Below are positions 45,238 through 55,505 of a stretch of DNA of 64,000 nucleotides, piece after piece. Origin of the DNA: Porphyromonas cangingivalis (GTDB taxonomy: Bacteria > Bacteroidota > Bacteroidia > Bacteroidales > Porphyromonadaceae); NCBI RefSeq assembly GCF_900638305.1, contig NZ_LR134506.1, positions 1,054,001-1,118,000 of the forward strand. The letters run 5' to 3'. A model generated the notes under the pieces. That model worked only from the letters and a program-made list of their open reading frames with translations. It was not told the origin of the DNA and ran no database searches. Positions within the stretch are counted from its first letter, which is position 1. Each line of letters begins with the position of its first letter. Both the position numbers and the translations under genes were made by a program.

Positions 45238-46746
45238 TTAGTGTGATCCTTGCTTGCGTCCTAATCCTAATTCATAATCAGGGAAAGGTAATCTGTACTT
45301 CTCAGGAGTCATCTTCACATCCTGATTGCCTGAGATGTGCTCAACGCCCAAACGCTTATAAACGAAGAACTGAACACCTTCAGTAAAGAATTCTCTTTGA
45401 TACTCCTTATAGACAAGCTTCAGAAGCTCATCTGCAGACATATCTGCACCTATCTCCTCTGCATGACCTCTGAATCCCCGCAACTCAGACAATAGCTTAC
45501 GCGCATGCTCAGCATCAGGAGTACTTGACAGCAAGGAAGCCTCTGCGGCCATCAGATAGACTTCAGAGAGTCTCAATAGAGGTAGACGTCCCTTGTGTTC
45601 ACCCAAATCCGACTGGAAGAGCTTAGCCGGAACATAGCCGGCAGGGTATCCTGTTCCTTTGATCATCTGCTTTGTAAAACGGATGTCGATATTTGAGTTC
45701 TCGAAGATTTCCAAGGCCCTGTTTTCTGCGACCCACATAGCATAGACTTTCTCAGCGAAATCTATACGAAAGTATGGTGCTATGCTCTCTGCGATCTTAT
45801 CGACTTCAAGACCGAAAAGTGCCTCATCAAAGAGGTTGAGGTTAGACGATGTGACGTTGTTGGCAGGCACCATACCTATCTTGGTATTGAAGTGTCTCGC
45901 CTTGGTTCCGTTCTCTTTCGCCAACTTGAGCACCATATCTGCCACCTCACGGCATTCCTTCATCTTTTCGGGAGTCCCTTGCCATTGCAAAAGGCGTGCC
46001 TTGAGTGCGAGGACAGCGATATAATTGAGACGGAGATTAAGCGTCTTGAAGAATCCATCGGAGTTGATCAAGTCGTACGAATCGACAGGGTGTTCGGCCA
46101 CCAACGGATCGGACATCTTGAGATTCTCCAAGGCCTTGTTTATGTCTGACATCATCAAAACAACAGTCTCGGTATTGCTCTTCTGGATCGGAAACACCTT
46201 GGACACATTCAACTGATAAGGTATCGATGGAAGAGTTCCCCACTTCGTAAAGTCCTTTTGGGGAGCATACTCTCCATACAAGCGCAAAAGGTCAAAGTGC
46301 AGGTAAGCCCTGAGGGCATACAACTCTCCCTTGATCTGATTGTACTCGATCAAGGTCATTTTGTTTTCAGCCCCTTCCAGATGTCTGAGTGCATCATTCA
46401 CGTTGACGATGACATTGTACATATCGTCCCACACTTTTGTGGTGAGGGCAGAGACGCTTGCATTTTCGTACTGATGATTGTACAACGCCTTGCCTTGATT
46501 GTCTCGGAAGTCCTGCTCGTACTGATTTGCGAGTATCTCCGGCATATACCAAGAGATGTTTTTGCCGTACAGGTCGGCACGAGCCATCCTGATGTAACTT
46601 CCTATAAGGGTTTGCTTGAATCCGGAGACATTCTCATAGTGGTCATCTCCGCGAATTTCCGACTTGGAAGACACATCCAGCCATTTGTTGCATGCACTTA
46701 GGGCGATGATGGCAAGTATGAACGAAAGATATTTGATCTGTTTCAT
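45238..46746 (-). CDS. SusD/RagB family nutrient-binding lipoprotein
   Basis: 502 residues with lipobox ALSAC (Cys19) followed by NKWLDVSSKSEIRGDDHYEN, typical of mature SusD proteins. Helical TPR-like segments (LKALRAYLHFDLLRLYGEYA pattern near 150) scaffold the ligand pocket, and the C-terminal RPxFPxxE-like end reads EKYRLPFPDYELGLG. It caps the barrel of the adjacent SusC partner. Gap to susC-like is 6 bases. With no glycoside hydrolase nearby, a peptide or other non-glycan substrate, as for P. gingivalis RagAB, is plausible. Confidence 0.93.
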   Translation of the reverse strand: MKQIKYLSFILAIIALSACNKWLDVSSKSEIRGDDHYENVSGFKQTLIGSYIRMARADLYGKNISWYMPEILANQYEQDFRDNQGKALYNHQYENASVSALTTKVWDDMYNVIVNVNDALRHLEGAENKMTLIEYNQIKGELYALRAYLHFDLLRLYGEYAPQKDFTKWGTLPSIPYQLNVSKVFPIQKSNTETVVLMMSDINKALENLKMSDPLVAEHPVDSYDLINSDGFFKTLNLRLNYIAVLALKARLLQWQGTPEKMKECREVADMVLKLAKENGTKARHFNTKIGMVPANNVTSSNLNLFDEALFGLEVDKIAESIAPYFRIDFAEKVYAMWVAENRALEIFENSNIDIRFTKQMIKGTGYPAGYVPAKLFQSDLGEHKGRLPLLRLSEVYLMAAEASLLSSTPDAEHARKLLSELRGFRGHAEEIGADMSADELLKLVYKEYQREFFTEGVQFFVYKRLGVEHISGNQDVKMTPEKYRLPFPDYELGLGRKQGSH

Positions 46747-46752
46747 AATCGT

Positions 46753-49700
46753 TTAGAATGTCGAGGTGAGAGAGAAAGAGAACTTACGTGCAAAAGGATA
46801 AGCTGTACCTCTTTCGACGTAGATTGTAGAGAACGTAGCCAAGTCGTTCATGTTGAATGCCAAGCGCAAGCGTTCGCTACGAAGACGACTTGCCCACTTC
46901 TTAGGCACCTCATAGTAGAGAGACAGAGCGGATATATGGAGCTCATCCCGGCGTTGGACAAATCGTGTTGTCACGCGTGTACGGTTCGCGACATCAAACC
47001 TCTTGAATGGTGTCATATCCCCGGGCTTCTTCCATCTACCCTGCAAGATACGTCTATCTACATTGTACTCCACTTCGGCATTTTCGACCTTGCCCACGAG
47101 TGTAGAGTTGTACATCATAGCGCCCACCTGATAGTTGAAGTAGAGGTTGATCCCAAAGTTGCGGAACTCCCCGCTAAACCCGAAGTTACCCCTGATCTTA
47201 GGCTCCGTGTTTCCACTTGCCACAAGGTCGCTTGCACTATAATCATAAGTCAGACTGCCATCCCTCTTGACATAGATCTCTCTACCATTGGATGGATCTA
47301 TACCTGCCGACTTGACAGCCCATAGTGTCGTGAGAGACTCTCCATCTTCATAGATCAAGACAGGAGCCTGTCTCTCATTGCGGCTTGCTTCCTGCTTCAT
47401 TCTCTCATTATAGTCCTTGAGACTTTGGCTCAGAGAGACGATCTTGTTTCTATTATGGATCACTGAGCCGAAAAGGTTCAGATAGTTACCCTTATCATCA
47501 CCCCAGACTCTGTAAGTCATCTTACCCTCGATTCCGCTGTTGCGCACCATACCGAGATTATCCTTCACGATGCTGAATCCCGTAGATCCGGGGATCGTTA
47601 GGTCGGTAAGCATATTGCGAGTATCAGACTGATAAAGGTCAAGAGACACAGACATAGGACCTACGCGAGTATCCAGACCGACATTGTAGTCCATACGCTG
47701 TTCCCACTTGAGATCAGGGTTAGGCATATTTTTGAGGTAAGCTCCTGTAAGCCCCATATAGCTACGATCGTTGTAGAAGAGGTAAGTGGGCACAGAGTAG
47801 TTGGCAAGGAAGTTCTGATTTCCGGTCAACCCCACAGATGCTCGCACTTTGAGCATTTGGAGCCACTTGTTCCCTTTCAGAAATGCCTCATTATGAATAT
47901 TCCATCCCAGACCAGCACTCCAACTGCTTGCCCAGCGAGAGTTTGCCCCATAGAGCGACGAAGCACTCTCTCTCAAAGTCAAGTCGATGAGGTATCTGCT
48001 ATCGTAGTCGTAAGAGGTGGCGAGAAGGAAGCTGAGATCATGCACCAAGCTCTGAAAACCTTGTGGTTTTGAATTCTGAGCATAACCCTTGGCGAAGGTC
48101 GCATCTGCGAGCTGATTGTTTGAAAACCCTTCAGCCACGTGACGGTAGTTACTGCTTGAGCGTGAGCCGATGAATGCACCACCATTGACGAAGAACGCAT
48201 GCTTACCGAAGCTGGTATTGTAGTTGACATTCAAGTCTCCTGTATAGTTAGACTCTCTACCATTATCGAGGATGTATCGACCACGTTTGTCGACATCCTT
48301 CTGACTTGCGAAAATGGAATGCATAGGAGGGAGGAAGGTATTGCCTTCGCCACGACGCTCAGCCACCCCGAGTCGGAGTGTAGACTTGAGCTGTGGCAGG
48401 ATATGCCACTCAGCGTAGATATTGTTGGTCACAGAGATATACTCATTGACCGATGAAGTACCTATGGTTGCATTGTACATGGGGTTGGGAATGTTGTCCT
48501 CTGCCCATCTTTTGATCTCTCCATTGCGATCCACAGCTTCCCAGTAGGGGTTCATACGAGCATACTCATCGAATGAGCCGTAAGGAGAGTCAGTCGCCTT
48601 GTTGGAGTTTATCGTGAGGATATTACGGAATATGAGGTTATCCTTGCGATAGGAAAGGTTGGCAGAAGTCGACACGTTGACACGAGAAGACCCCTTCATC
48701 GCACCCTGAATGTCATTGTAACTGAAGTCTACAATACCCTTCAACCCCTGAGCATCACCAAGCTCAATCGACAGATTATGCTTGTGCCCCACTCCGGCAC
48801 GCAGAGGCTTCGAGAGCCAATAAGTATCGAGCCCTCCCACAACCTTGGCAAGTCTCGACTGATACAAGAGCTTCAGCTCATGCTCTCTGTCCTGAGTAGG
48901 TGCCGAGTACACACCATTGAGCAGCTCCACTTCGAGCTTCTCACGAGCATTAGTGAGGTCATAACTTGTGAGGTCGGGTAGCTCGAAGTTGACACTACCG
49001 GCATAAGTCACCCTCTGCTGGTTGCCCTGCAACTTGCGAGTCTCGATAACGATCACACCGTTGGCCGCCTTTGATCCGTAGAGAGCTTTCGCCGAAGCAT
49101 CCTTGAGGACGGTCAGAGACTCGATCCTATTCATGTCCATGTCCATGATAGCCTCTATCGAGGTCTCGAAACCATCGACGATGAAGAGTGGTTGATTCGG
49201 GTTGAACCTCGTACTGCGAAGGTTGCCTGTCCCCTCAGAAATCACAGCGGCATTGCCACGAAGCGAAAGATCCGGCACATTATTGGGGTCTGACCCCAAC
49301 GAAAGGTTGTCCGGTAGATAGATCGAAGGATCCACATTCTTGAGACTCTGGAGGAGGTTCTGTCCACCGACCTTACGGATCTCATCCCCTTTGATAGTCG
49401 TGGCAGATCCCGTATAACTACCCAGCGGTCTGGTATAGATACCGGTGACGATCACCTCTTTGAGTTTGGTATCACCTTGGAGGGAGATATCCTTCTTGAC
49501 ATCTGTCGTTCCCTTGGGGATGACGACTCTAGAGGTCTGCAAGCCCACGAAGGATACAAGGAGCACGACATCCTTATCGATAGGGACCTTGATAGAATAG
49601 GTACCATCGGCCTTCGTACCCGTAACGGTTTTCGAGCCCTCGACTTTTATCACGGCTCCGATCAAAGGCAGGCGTTCGTCATCATACACTGTCCCTGAGA

Positions 49701-49809
49701 GAGTGCGTTGCCCACTCTGCTGGGCGACAGCAAATCGGACTGGACACATAAGGACGAACAACAGCACTACCTTAAGACATTTAGATAGCTTAGATACACG
49801 ATGTGTCAT
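46753..49809 (-). CDS. SusC/RagA family TonB-dependent transporter
   Basis: A 1018-residue outer-membrane importer. Signal peptide (to about residue 29), carboxypeptidase-regulatory-like domain (about 32-118; LSGTVYDDERLPLIGAVIKV, SFVGLQTSRVV), TonB box region KLKEVIVTGIY, plug (about 130-245; GGQNLLQSLKNVDPSIYL, FIVDGFETSIEAIMDM, VLKDASAKALYGSKAANGVI) and a 22-strand barrel ending FSFSLTSTF. First gene of the cluster with SusD, DUF4843 and PKD-like proteins. Probable promoter at 49857-49864. Complete, with no frameshift. Confidence 0.95.
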   Translation of the reverse strand: MTHRVSKLSKCLKVVLLFVLMCPVRFAVAQQSGQRTLSGTVYDDERLPLIGAVIKVEGSKTVTGTKADGTYSIKVPIDKDVVLLVSFVGLQTSRVVIPKGTTDVKKDISLQGDTKLKEVIVTGIYTRPLGSYTGSATTIKGDEIRKVGGQNLLQSLKNVDPSIYLPDNLSLGSDPNNVPDLSLRGNAAVISEGTGNLRSTRFNPNQPLFIVDGFETSIEAIMDMDMNRIESLTVLKDASAKALYGSKAANGVIVIETRKLQGNQQRVTYAGSVNFELPDLTSYDLTNAREKLEVELLNGVYSAPTQDREHELKLLYQSRLAKVVGGLDTYWLSKPLRAGVGHKHNLSIELGDAQGLKGIVDFSYNDIQGAMKGSSRVNVSTSANLSYRKDNLIFRNILTINSNKATDSPYGSFDEYARMNPYWEAVDRNGEIKRWAEDNIPNPMYNATIGTSSVNEYISVTNNIYAEWHILPQLKSTLRLGVAERRGEGNTFLPPMHSIFASQKDVDKRGRYILDNGRESNYTGDLNVNYNTSFGKHAFFVNGGAFIGSRSSSNYRHVAEGFSNNQLADATFAKGYAQNSKPQGFQSLVHDLSFLLATSYDYDSRYLIDLTLRESASSLYGANSRWASSWSAGLGWNIHNEAFLKGNKWLQMLKVRASVGLTGNQNFLANYSVPTYLFYNDRSYMGLTGAYLKNMPNPDLKWEQRMDYNVGLDTRVGPMSVSLDLYQSDTRNMLTDLTIPGSTGFSIVKDNLGMVRNSGIEGKMTYRVWGDDKGNYLNLFGSVIHNRNKIVSLSQSLKDYNERMKQEASRNERQAPVLIYEDGESLTTLWAVKSAGIDPSNGREIYVKRDGSLTYDYSASDLVASGNTEPKIRGNFGFSGEFRNFGINLYFNYQVGAMMYNSTLVGKVENAEVEYNVDRRILQGRWKKPGDMTPFKRFDVANRTRVTTRFVQRRDELHISALSLYYEVPKKWASRLRSERLRLAFNMNDLATFSTIYVERGTAYPFARKFSFSLTSTF

Positions 49810-49856
49810 AATGATTTGTTAATGTTTTAGTTGATTTAACTAAATATAAGTTGGTG

Positions 49857-49864
49857 CAAATCTA
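49857..49864 (-). promoter_or_regulatory. Promoter -7 box of the susC-like operon
   Basis: Minus strand TAGATTTG, exact TAnnTTTG, 48 bases before the start codon. A TTTG lies 23 bases further upstream, slightly beyond the usual spacing, with a hairpin between. Confidence 0.5.
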
Positions 49865-50278
49865 AGAAGAAAAACTTCTTACGACCCCAAATATTGACTA
49901 AATAACGTTAATTTCAACTCTAAAAATACTTACTTTTTCACACTTGTAACCACATACATCACCCACAAGGTCTAATTTCAACAATACCAAAGTCAATAAC
50001 AAAATGATAGTACAGACACATCAAACAATTATCTTGGGTGACATCCGAGAGCAAAATCTCATATTGTAACTTTTCTGAATTTGAATCGGGTCGAGCGAGA
50101 GTGCTCTCAGATCGGATACACGTAAATCAGTCTTGAGACAAGGGATCAAGGGAAGCATACACACTGATTCGAAGGCGATGAAGATCTCCATGAAGACAAA
50201 GCGATCCGGAGCTATTGCTTGGCTTGTCGGAAAGTGAAAAACACGACAATGGCAGGAAAAGGTGGGCAAAAAAATGAG

Positions 50279-50286
50279 TATATTTG
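50279..50286 (+). promoter_or_regulatory. Promoter -7 box of uvrA
   Basis: TATATTTG, exact TAnnTTTG, 52 bases before the uvrA ATG at 50338. It overlaps an in-frame TTG at 50284, ruling that out as the start. Confidence 0.55.
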
Positions 50287-50337
50287 CGTTTCACCTGCAT
50301 GCCAACAAAGGAGGTGCAGGTAGAGACTTTCGGGATA

Positions 50338-53202
50338 ATGGATATTAAAGATAATCAACATCATAATGAGTGTATCTCGGTGCGAGGTGCCCGGATACAC
50401 AATCTCAAAAATGTCAATGTGGATCTACCTCGCAATGCGCTCTGTGTCATGACAGGGCTCAGTGGGAGTGGCAAGTCATCGTTGGCGTTCGACACCATAT
50501 TTGCGGAGGGCAATCGCCGCTATATAGAGACATTCTCATCCTACGCCAGAGGATTTCTTGGAGGGTTGGAGCGTCCCGATGTGGACAAGATCACGGGGCT
50601 CAGCCCGGTGATCTCGATCGAGCAAAAGACGACGAACAAAAACCCACGAAGCACCGTGGGTACGACGACGGAGATATACGACTTCTTACGCCTGCTGTAC
50701 GCTCGCACTGCGACGGCTTATTCACCAGTGACAGGTGAGGCCATGATCAGATTTACAGAGGAAGATATCGTATCGGGGATACTTAATGACTTCGAGGGGA
50801 AGCGCATATACATCCTTGCTCCGATCGTCAAGGATCGCAAGGGACACTACCGCGAACTTCTCGAAAAGATGCGTAAGCGTGGATTCATCCAAGTGCGTGT
50901 GGATGGCGAGATGACAGACCTCGTGCCGGGCTTAGCCTTGTCGCGGTACAAGATGCACAGAGTGGAAGTGCTGGTAGACAAGCTCAAAGTCGATGCCGGT
51001 AGCCATGAACGTGTACGTGAGAGCGTCCGTACGGCACTGAGGATCGGCAAAGACCTAATCCTTGTCATGGATTTCGACATGCCGGAGAAAGGTCGCTACT
51101 TCAGCCGCAGTCTGATGTGTCCGGTATCGGGGACGGCGTTCCCGGATCCTGCGCCTCATACGTTTTCGTTCAATGCTCCACAAGGGAGCTGTCCCAAGTG
51201 TAAGGGGCTGGGGACAGTCCCCACGCCTGACATGGCTAAGATCATACCTGACAACAAACTGAGCGTGGCCGGGGGGGCACTGGCCCCGTTGGGGAAGTTC
51301 AAGAATAATATGATATTCAACCAACTCCGCGCCATAGCAGAGCACCACGGCTACACGATAGATGATCCCATCTCCGAGTATCCCGAAGAGCTCATGGATG
51401 ACATCCTCAACGGCGTGGACTATACTCTGAGGGTCAAGAATGACGGTGGTCAGTGGGAGAGATTGTTCAGTTATTCGGGTCTCACGGAGTACATCAAGGA
51501 GATCGCCGAGCAGTCGGAGTCTGCATCGGCACAGAAGTGGGCAGAGCAGTTCAACACCTATGCCCAATGCCCTTCGTGTCATGGCAAAAGGCTCGCAAAA
51601 GAGCCTTTGTCCTACAAGATAGGGGGAAAAGACATCATCGAGGTGACGGATATGCCTCTGCCGGACTTCAAGGATTGGGCTATGACAGTACCCGATCTTG
51701 TCGATCCGAAACGAAAGACCGTGGCGAAGGAGATCATCAAGGAGATCGTCTCTCGTACAGACTTCCTCTTGGATGTGGGGTTGCATTATCTGACATTGTC
51801 GCGTTCGACAGGGAGCCTCTCGGGCGGAGAGACACAGCGCATCCGCCTTGCGACTCAGATAGGCAGTCGTCTTGTCAATGTGCTCTACATCCTCGACGAA
51901 CCCAGCATCGGGCTCCATCAGAGAGACAATATCAAGCTCATTCATTCGCTCAAACAACTTCGTGATCAGGGCAATACCCTCATCGTCGTGGAACACGACA
52001 AAGACATGATGATGGAGGCGGACTATGTCGTCGACCTTGGGCCGGGAGCGGGACGGAAAGGTGGACAAGTAGTCTTCGAGGGCACTCCGGACAAGATGAG
52101 GGATGCGGATACCATGACGGCAAAGTATCTTAGGGGCGAGAAGGAGATCGAAGTGCCCGAGATGCGACGCATCGGAAACGGTCAGCGACTGGAGCTGATC
52201 GGTGCGACCGGAAACAACCTCAAGGGCGGCACACTGTCCATTCCCCTTGGCACACTGACCTGTATCACAGGGGTGTCGGGGAGTGGCAAATCTTCACTGA
52301 TCAACGACACGCTTTATCCTGCGCTCAGCAAACACTTCTATCGATCGTTGGCACAACCACTACCATACAAAGAACTGAAAGGCCTCGAACACATAGACAA
52401 GGTCGTAGCGGTGGATCAGTCACCCATAGGCCGCATGCCCCGAAGCAATCCGGCGACCTATATAGGAGTCTTCACGGACATACGCAACCTCTTCGTGGAG
52501 ACCCCTGAGAGCCGTATGCGTGCGTACAAACCGGGACGCTTCTCGTTCAATGTAAAAGGAGGACGATGCGAAACATGCAAGGGGAATGGCTACAAGAGGA
52601 TCGAGATGAACTTCTTGCCCGATGTGTTTGTACCTTGTGAGACCTGCAAAGGGTTGCGCTACAACCGTGAGACACTCGAAGTCAGATTCAAGGGCAAGTC
52701 CATAGCGGATGTCCTTGAGATGACGGTAAATATGGCGGTGGAATTCTTTGAGAACATTCCACACATACTCACTAAGATAAAGACCTTGCAAGATGTGGGC
52801 TTGGGTTACATCAAGCTCGGACAACCTTCATCCACACTCTCAGGCGGAGAGTGCCAACGCATCAAACTCGCTGCCGAACTATCAAAAAGGGACACCGGGA
52901 AGACCTTCTATGTCCTTGACGAACCGACGACAGGTCTCCACTTCGAAGACATCCGTATGCTCATGAACATCCTCAACAGACTCGTAGACAGAGGGAACAC
53001 AGTCGTCGTCATCGAGCACAATATGGATGTCATCAAGGTCTCCGACCACCTCATAGACATAGGCCCGGAAGGTGGACAAGGGGGCGGACAGATCATCTTC
53101 GAGGGCACACCGGAGGAGATGCTGAAGTCTACCGTAGGCTATACCGCCGAGTACTTGCGTCGCGAACTCTTTCCAAAAACCAAGAAGACCAAAAATAAAT
53201 GA
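50338..53202 (+). CDS. uvrA: Excinuclease ABC subunit A
   Basis: 954 residues; damage-recognition ATPase of nucleotide excision repair. Two ABC modules: Walker A GLSGSGKSS near residue 38 and GVSGSGKSS near 645; signatures LSGGETQRIRLA and LSGGECQRIKLA; Walker B YILDEPSIGLHQRD and YVLDEPTTGLHFED. Zinc-binding Cys pairs are CPKCKGLG, CPSCHGKR and CETCKGNG...CETCKGLR. The start at 50338 (MDIKDNQHH) places VRGARIHNLKNVNVDLPRN at the expected distance. It overlaps the helicase gene by 4 bases, which links repair functions. Confidence 0.96.
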   Translation: MDIKDNQHHNECISVRGARIHNLKNVNVDLPRNALCVMTGLSGSGKSSLAFDTIFAEGNRRYIETFSSYARGFLGGLERPDVDKITGLSPVISIEQKTTNKNPRSTVGTTTEIYDFLRLLYARTATAYSPVTGEAMIRFTEEDIVSGILNDFEGKRIYILAPIVKDRKGHYRELLEKMRKRGFIQVRVDGEMTDLVPGLALSRYKMHRVEVLVDKLKVDAGSHERVRESVRTALRIGKDLILVMDFDMPEKGRYFSRSLMCPVSGTAFPDPAPHTFSFNAPQGSCPKCKGLGTVPTPDMAKIIPDNKLSVAGGALAPLGKFKNNMIFNQLRAIAEHHGYTIDDPISEYPEELMDDILNGVDYTLRVKNDGGQWERLFSYSGLTEYIKEIAEQSESASAQKWAEQFNTYAQCPSCHGKRLAKEPLSYKIGGKDIIEVTDMPLPDFKDWAMTVPDLVDPKRKTVAKEIIKEIVSRTDFLLDVGLHYLTLSRSTGSLSGGETQRIRLATQIGSRLVNVLYILDEPSIGLHQRDNIKLIHSLKQLRDQGNTLIVVEHDKDMMMEADYVVDLGPGAGRKGGQVVFEGTPDKMRDADTMTAKYLRGEKEIEVPEMRRIGNGQRLELIGATGNNLKGGTLSIPLGTLTCITGVSGSGKSSLINDTLYPALSKHFYRSLAQPLPYKELKGLEHIDKVVAVDQSPIGRMPRSNPATYIGVFTDIRNLFVETPESRMRAYKPGRFSFNVKGGRCETCKGNGYKRIEMNFLPDVFVPCETCKGLRYNRETLEVRFKGKSIADVLEMTVNMAVEFFENIPHILTKIKTLQDVGLGYIKLGQPSSTLSGGECQRIKLAAELSKRDTGKTFYVLDEPTTGLHFEDIRMLMNILNRLVDRGNTVVVIEHNMDVIKVSDHLIDIGPEGGQGGGQIIFEGTPEEMLKSTVGYTAEYLRRELFPKTKKTKNK

Positions 53203-55487
53203 TCTCGATAGAAGAATTATTGGATTGTCTCAACGAAGAGCAACGCGCTGCCGTCCTCTACAACGAGGGGGATAGCCTTATCCTCGCAGGTGCCGGATCA
53301 GGCAAGACAAGGGTGCTCACGACAAAGATAGCTTACCTCCTCACCCAGGGCTATGCTCCGTCACAGATCCTTGCCCTCACCTTCACCAACAAAGCTGCGG
53401 GCGAGATGCGTGAGCGTATCGGTGCGATGATAGGTAACGACATCGCTCGTCATCTGTGGATGGGGACGTTTCACTCCATCTTCGCCCGACTGCTGAGGCG
53501 TTACGCCCCACTTTTGGACTACAGTGACAACTATACCATCTACGATACGACGGACACTAAAGCACTCATCAAGATGATCTTGAAGGAGAAAGAGCTTGAT
53601 GAAAAGTTTTATGACCCCAAAAAGATGCTCTCCCTCATCTCAAGTGCAAAGAACCAAGGCGTCATGCCCGATGATGTGAGACAAGACCGTCAGGCCATAA
53701 ACTACTTCACGATCAAGAAGATCTCCCGATTCCCTGAAGTCTATGAGACTTATGTCTCTCGTTGCCACCGTGCCAACGCGATGGACTTTGACGATTTGTT
53801 GCTCAATATGTATCGCCTTCTGTCGAAGCACGAGATCGTCCGCAACGAGTTGCACGAGCGTTTCAGATACATCCTTGTTGATGAGTATCAAGACACCAAC
53901 AAGGTACAGGACAGGATCGTCAAGCTCCTGAAAGGAGAGCAGGCACGTGTCTGTGTCGTCGGTGATGATGCCCAGAGCATCTACTCATTCCGTGGCGCAG
54001 TCATCGACAACATCCTCAACTTCAAACGCAACTTCCCTGATGCCATCCTCCTCAAGCTCACGAAGAACTACCGCTCCACAGGTACAATCGTCAACTTGGC
54101 GGGCAAACTCATCGAGAAGAACTCAAAGCGCATCCCCAAGGTCGTCGAGGCCGTTTCCGGCGAAGGTAGCAAAGTAGGCCTCATCACCTCGTTCACCGCA
54201 GCCGTCGAAGCCCAGACGATAGCCGCCAAGATCTACTCGCTCATCAATAAAGGCACTTCGCCCGAAGATATAGCTGTCCTTTACCGCACCAATGCCCAGA
54301 GCCGTCTCATCGAGGACAATCTGCGGATGTTCGGTGTACCCTACCGCATCTATGGTGGGTTGTCGTTCTTTGATCGCAAGGAGGTCAAGGACGTCCTCGG
54401 TTATCTCCGTCTCATCGTCAACCCTGATGATGACGAAGCTTTCCGAAGGGTGCACAACACCCCGACAAGGGGCATCGGGGCGACCTCGTTCAATGCGGTC
54501 TCCATGCTTGCACTCAGAGAAGGACGGAGCTATATGCAAGTCATCAAAGATCCGACCTTGCTCGCCGAAGTCCTCAAACCTGCTGCCATCAAACACCTAA
54601 CCGCCTTCGTCTCCCTCATCGACACGATGAGAAGCCGTAAGGATGAGCTCGATCCCGATGAGTTCCTCAAGTACGTCATCCACGCCAGTGGCATCCCCAA
54701 GATGTACGGTGACGGCAGTGTCGAGTCGGAGGGGAAGCTGGAAAACATCGACGAGCTCCTCAACGCTGTTTCTGAGTTTGTTTCAAGCAAAACTAAGCTT
54801 GCCGACGAAAACACATCCATCGATGACTTTGTCCGCGAGATGGCACTCTACACCGACCGTGACGCCACCGAGGACAACAACCGCCCTAAGGTTACCCTTA
54901 TGACGATGCACGCCTCGAAAGGCTTGGAGTTTCCACACGTTTACATTGTCGGGCTTGAAAAAAGGCTCATCCCATCCGAAAGGAGTTCGACCGAAGCAGG
55001 TATCGAAGAAGAGCGCCGTCTCCTCTACGTCGCCATCACACGTGCCAAAGAAATGTGTACCCTATCCTTCGCTTGCGAACGTATGATACACGGAGAATTA
55101 GTGAGATCAGACCCCAGTCCTTTCATCTTCGATCTCGATCCCACTTATATCGAAGACTATGCGGGTATCCTTGGCACTAAACATTCCTTCTCACCCAACC
55201 CTCGTCCTAAACCACAGGCAACGACTTCGGAAGAGCCTAAGAGACGGATGACACGCATCATCCGACGATCCACAGCCCCCTCCCCTGCCGAAGAGGTGGC
55301 GACGATGGTGCCCGAAGTCCGAGATGTGGACTTCAAGGAAGGTGATCATGTGTACCACGATCGCTTCGGACGAGGACTGGTCGAAGGCTTCACCGACAGC
55401 GTTTCGGGCACGAAAGTACATATCAACTTCGAAAACGAGGGCAAGAAACTCCTCATCGTGAAGTTTGCCCGACTACGCAAAGAATAA
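53199..55487 (+). CDS. pcrA: UvrD/PcrA-type DNA helicase
   Basis: A 762-residue superfamily 1A 3'-5' helicase. Q-motif LNEEQRAAVLYNEG, Walker A AGAGSGKTRVL (31-38 core), motif Ia LALTFTNKAAGEMRERI, DEYQDTNKVQD (motif II), GDDAQSIYSFRGA (III), LTKNYRSTGTIVNLA (IV), MTMHASKGLEFPHVYIVG (V) and LLYVAITRAKE (VI) are all visible. The C-terminal GDHVYHDRFGRGLVEGF is the Tudor-like module of PcrA that contacts RNA polymerase. Acts with UvrAB in repair. Start overlaps uvrA, and dut follows after 18 bases. Confidence 0.95.
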   Translation: MISIEELLDCLNEEQRAAVLYNEGDSLILAGAGSGKTRVLTTKIAYLLTQGYAPSQILALTFTNKAAGEMRERIGAMIGNDIARHLWMGTFHSIFARLLRRYAPLLDYSDNYTIYDTTDTKALIKMILKEKELDEKFYDPKKMLSLISSAKNQGVMPDDVRQDRQAINYFTIKKISRFPEVYETYVSRCHRANAMDFDDLLLNMYRLLSKHEIVRNELHERFRYILVDEYQDTNKVQDRIVKLLKGEQARVCVVGDDAQSIYSFRGAVIDNILNFKRNFPDAILLKLTKNYRSTGTIVNLAGKLIEKNSKRIPKVVEAVSGEGSKVGLITSFTAAVEAQTIAAKIYSLINKGTSPEDIAVLYRTNAQSRLIEDNLRMFGVPYRIYGGLSFFDRKEVKDVLGYLRLIVNPDDDEAFRRVHNTPTRGIGATSFNAVSMLALREGRSYMQVIKDPTLLAEVLKPAAIKHLTAFVSLIDTMRSRKDELDPDEFLKYVIHASGIPKMYGDGSVESEGKLENIDELLNAVSEFVSSKTKLADENTSIDDFVREMALYTDRDATEDNNRPKVTLMTMHASKGLEFPHVYIVGLEKRLIPSERSSTEAGIEEERRLLYVAITRAKEMCTLSFACERMIHGELVRSDPSPFIFDLDPTYIEDYAGILGTKHSFSPNPRPKPQATTSEEPKRRMTRIIRRSTAPSPAEEVATMVPEVRDVDFKEGDHVYHDRFGRGLVEGFTDSVSGTKVHINFENEGKKLLIVKFARLRKE

Positions 55488-55505
55488 CTCCGAATCACCA
55501 AACCT

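Larger units (their letters stand above)
49810..50337. other. Divergent intergenic region between susC-like and uvrA, 528 bp
   Basis: Carries the susC-like promoter box on one side and the uvrA promoter box on the other. A hairpin AAGAAG-TTTTT-CTTCTT (minus strand, near 49866-49882) lies just upstream of the susC-like -7 box. TAATTTCAAC occurs twice directly repeated (near 49909 and 49972). No gene seen. Confidence 0.5.

Noticed and set aside
51055-52068. 337-codon antisense frame within uvrA
   Set aside because: Lies wholly opposite conserved UvrA sequence and has no domain; a product of GC-rich codon bias.
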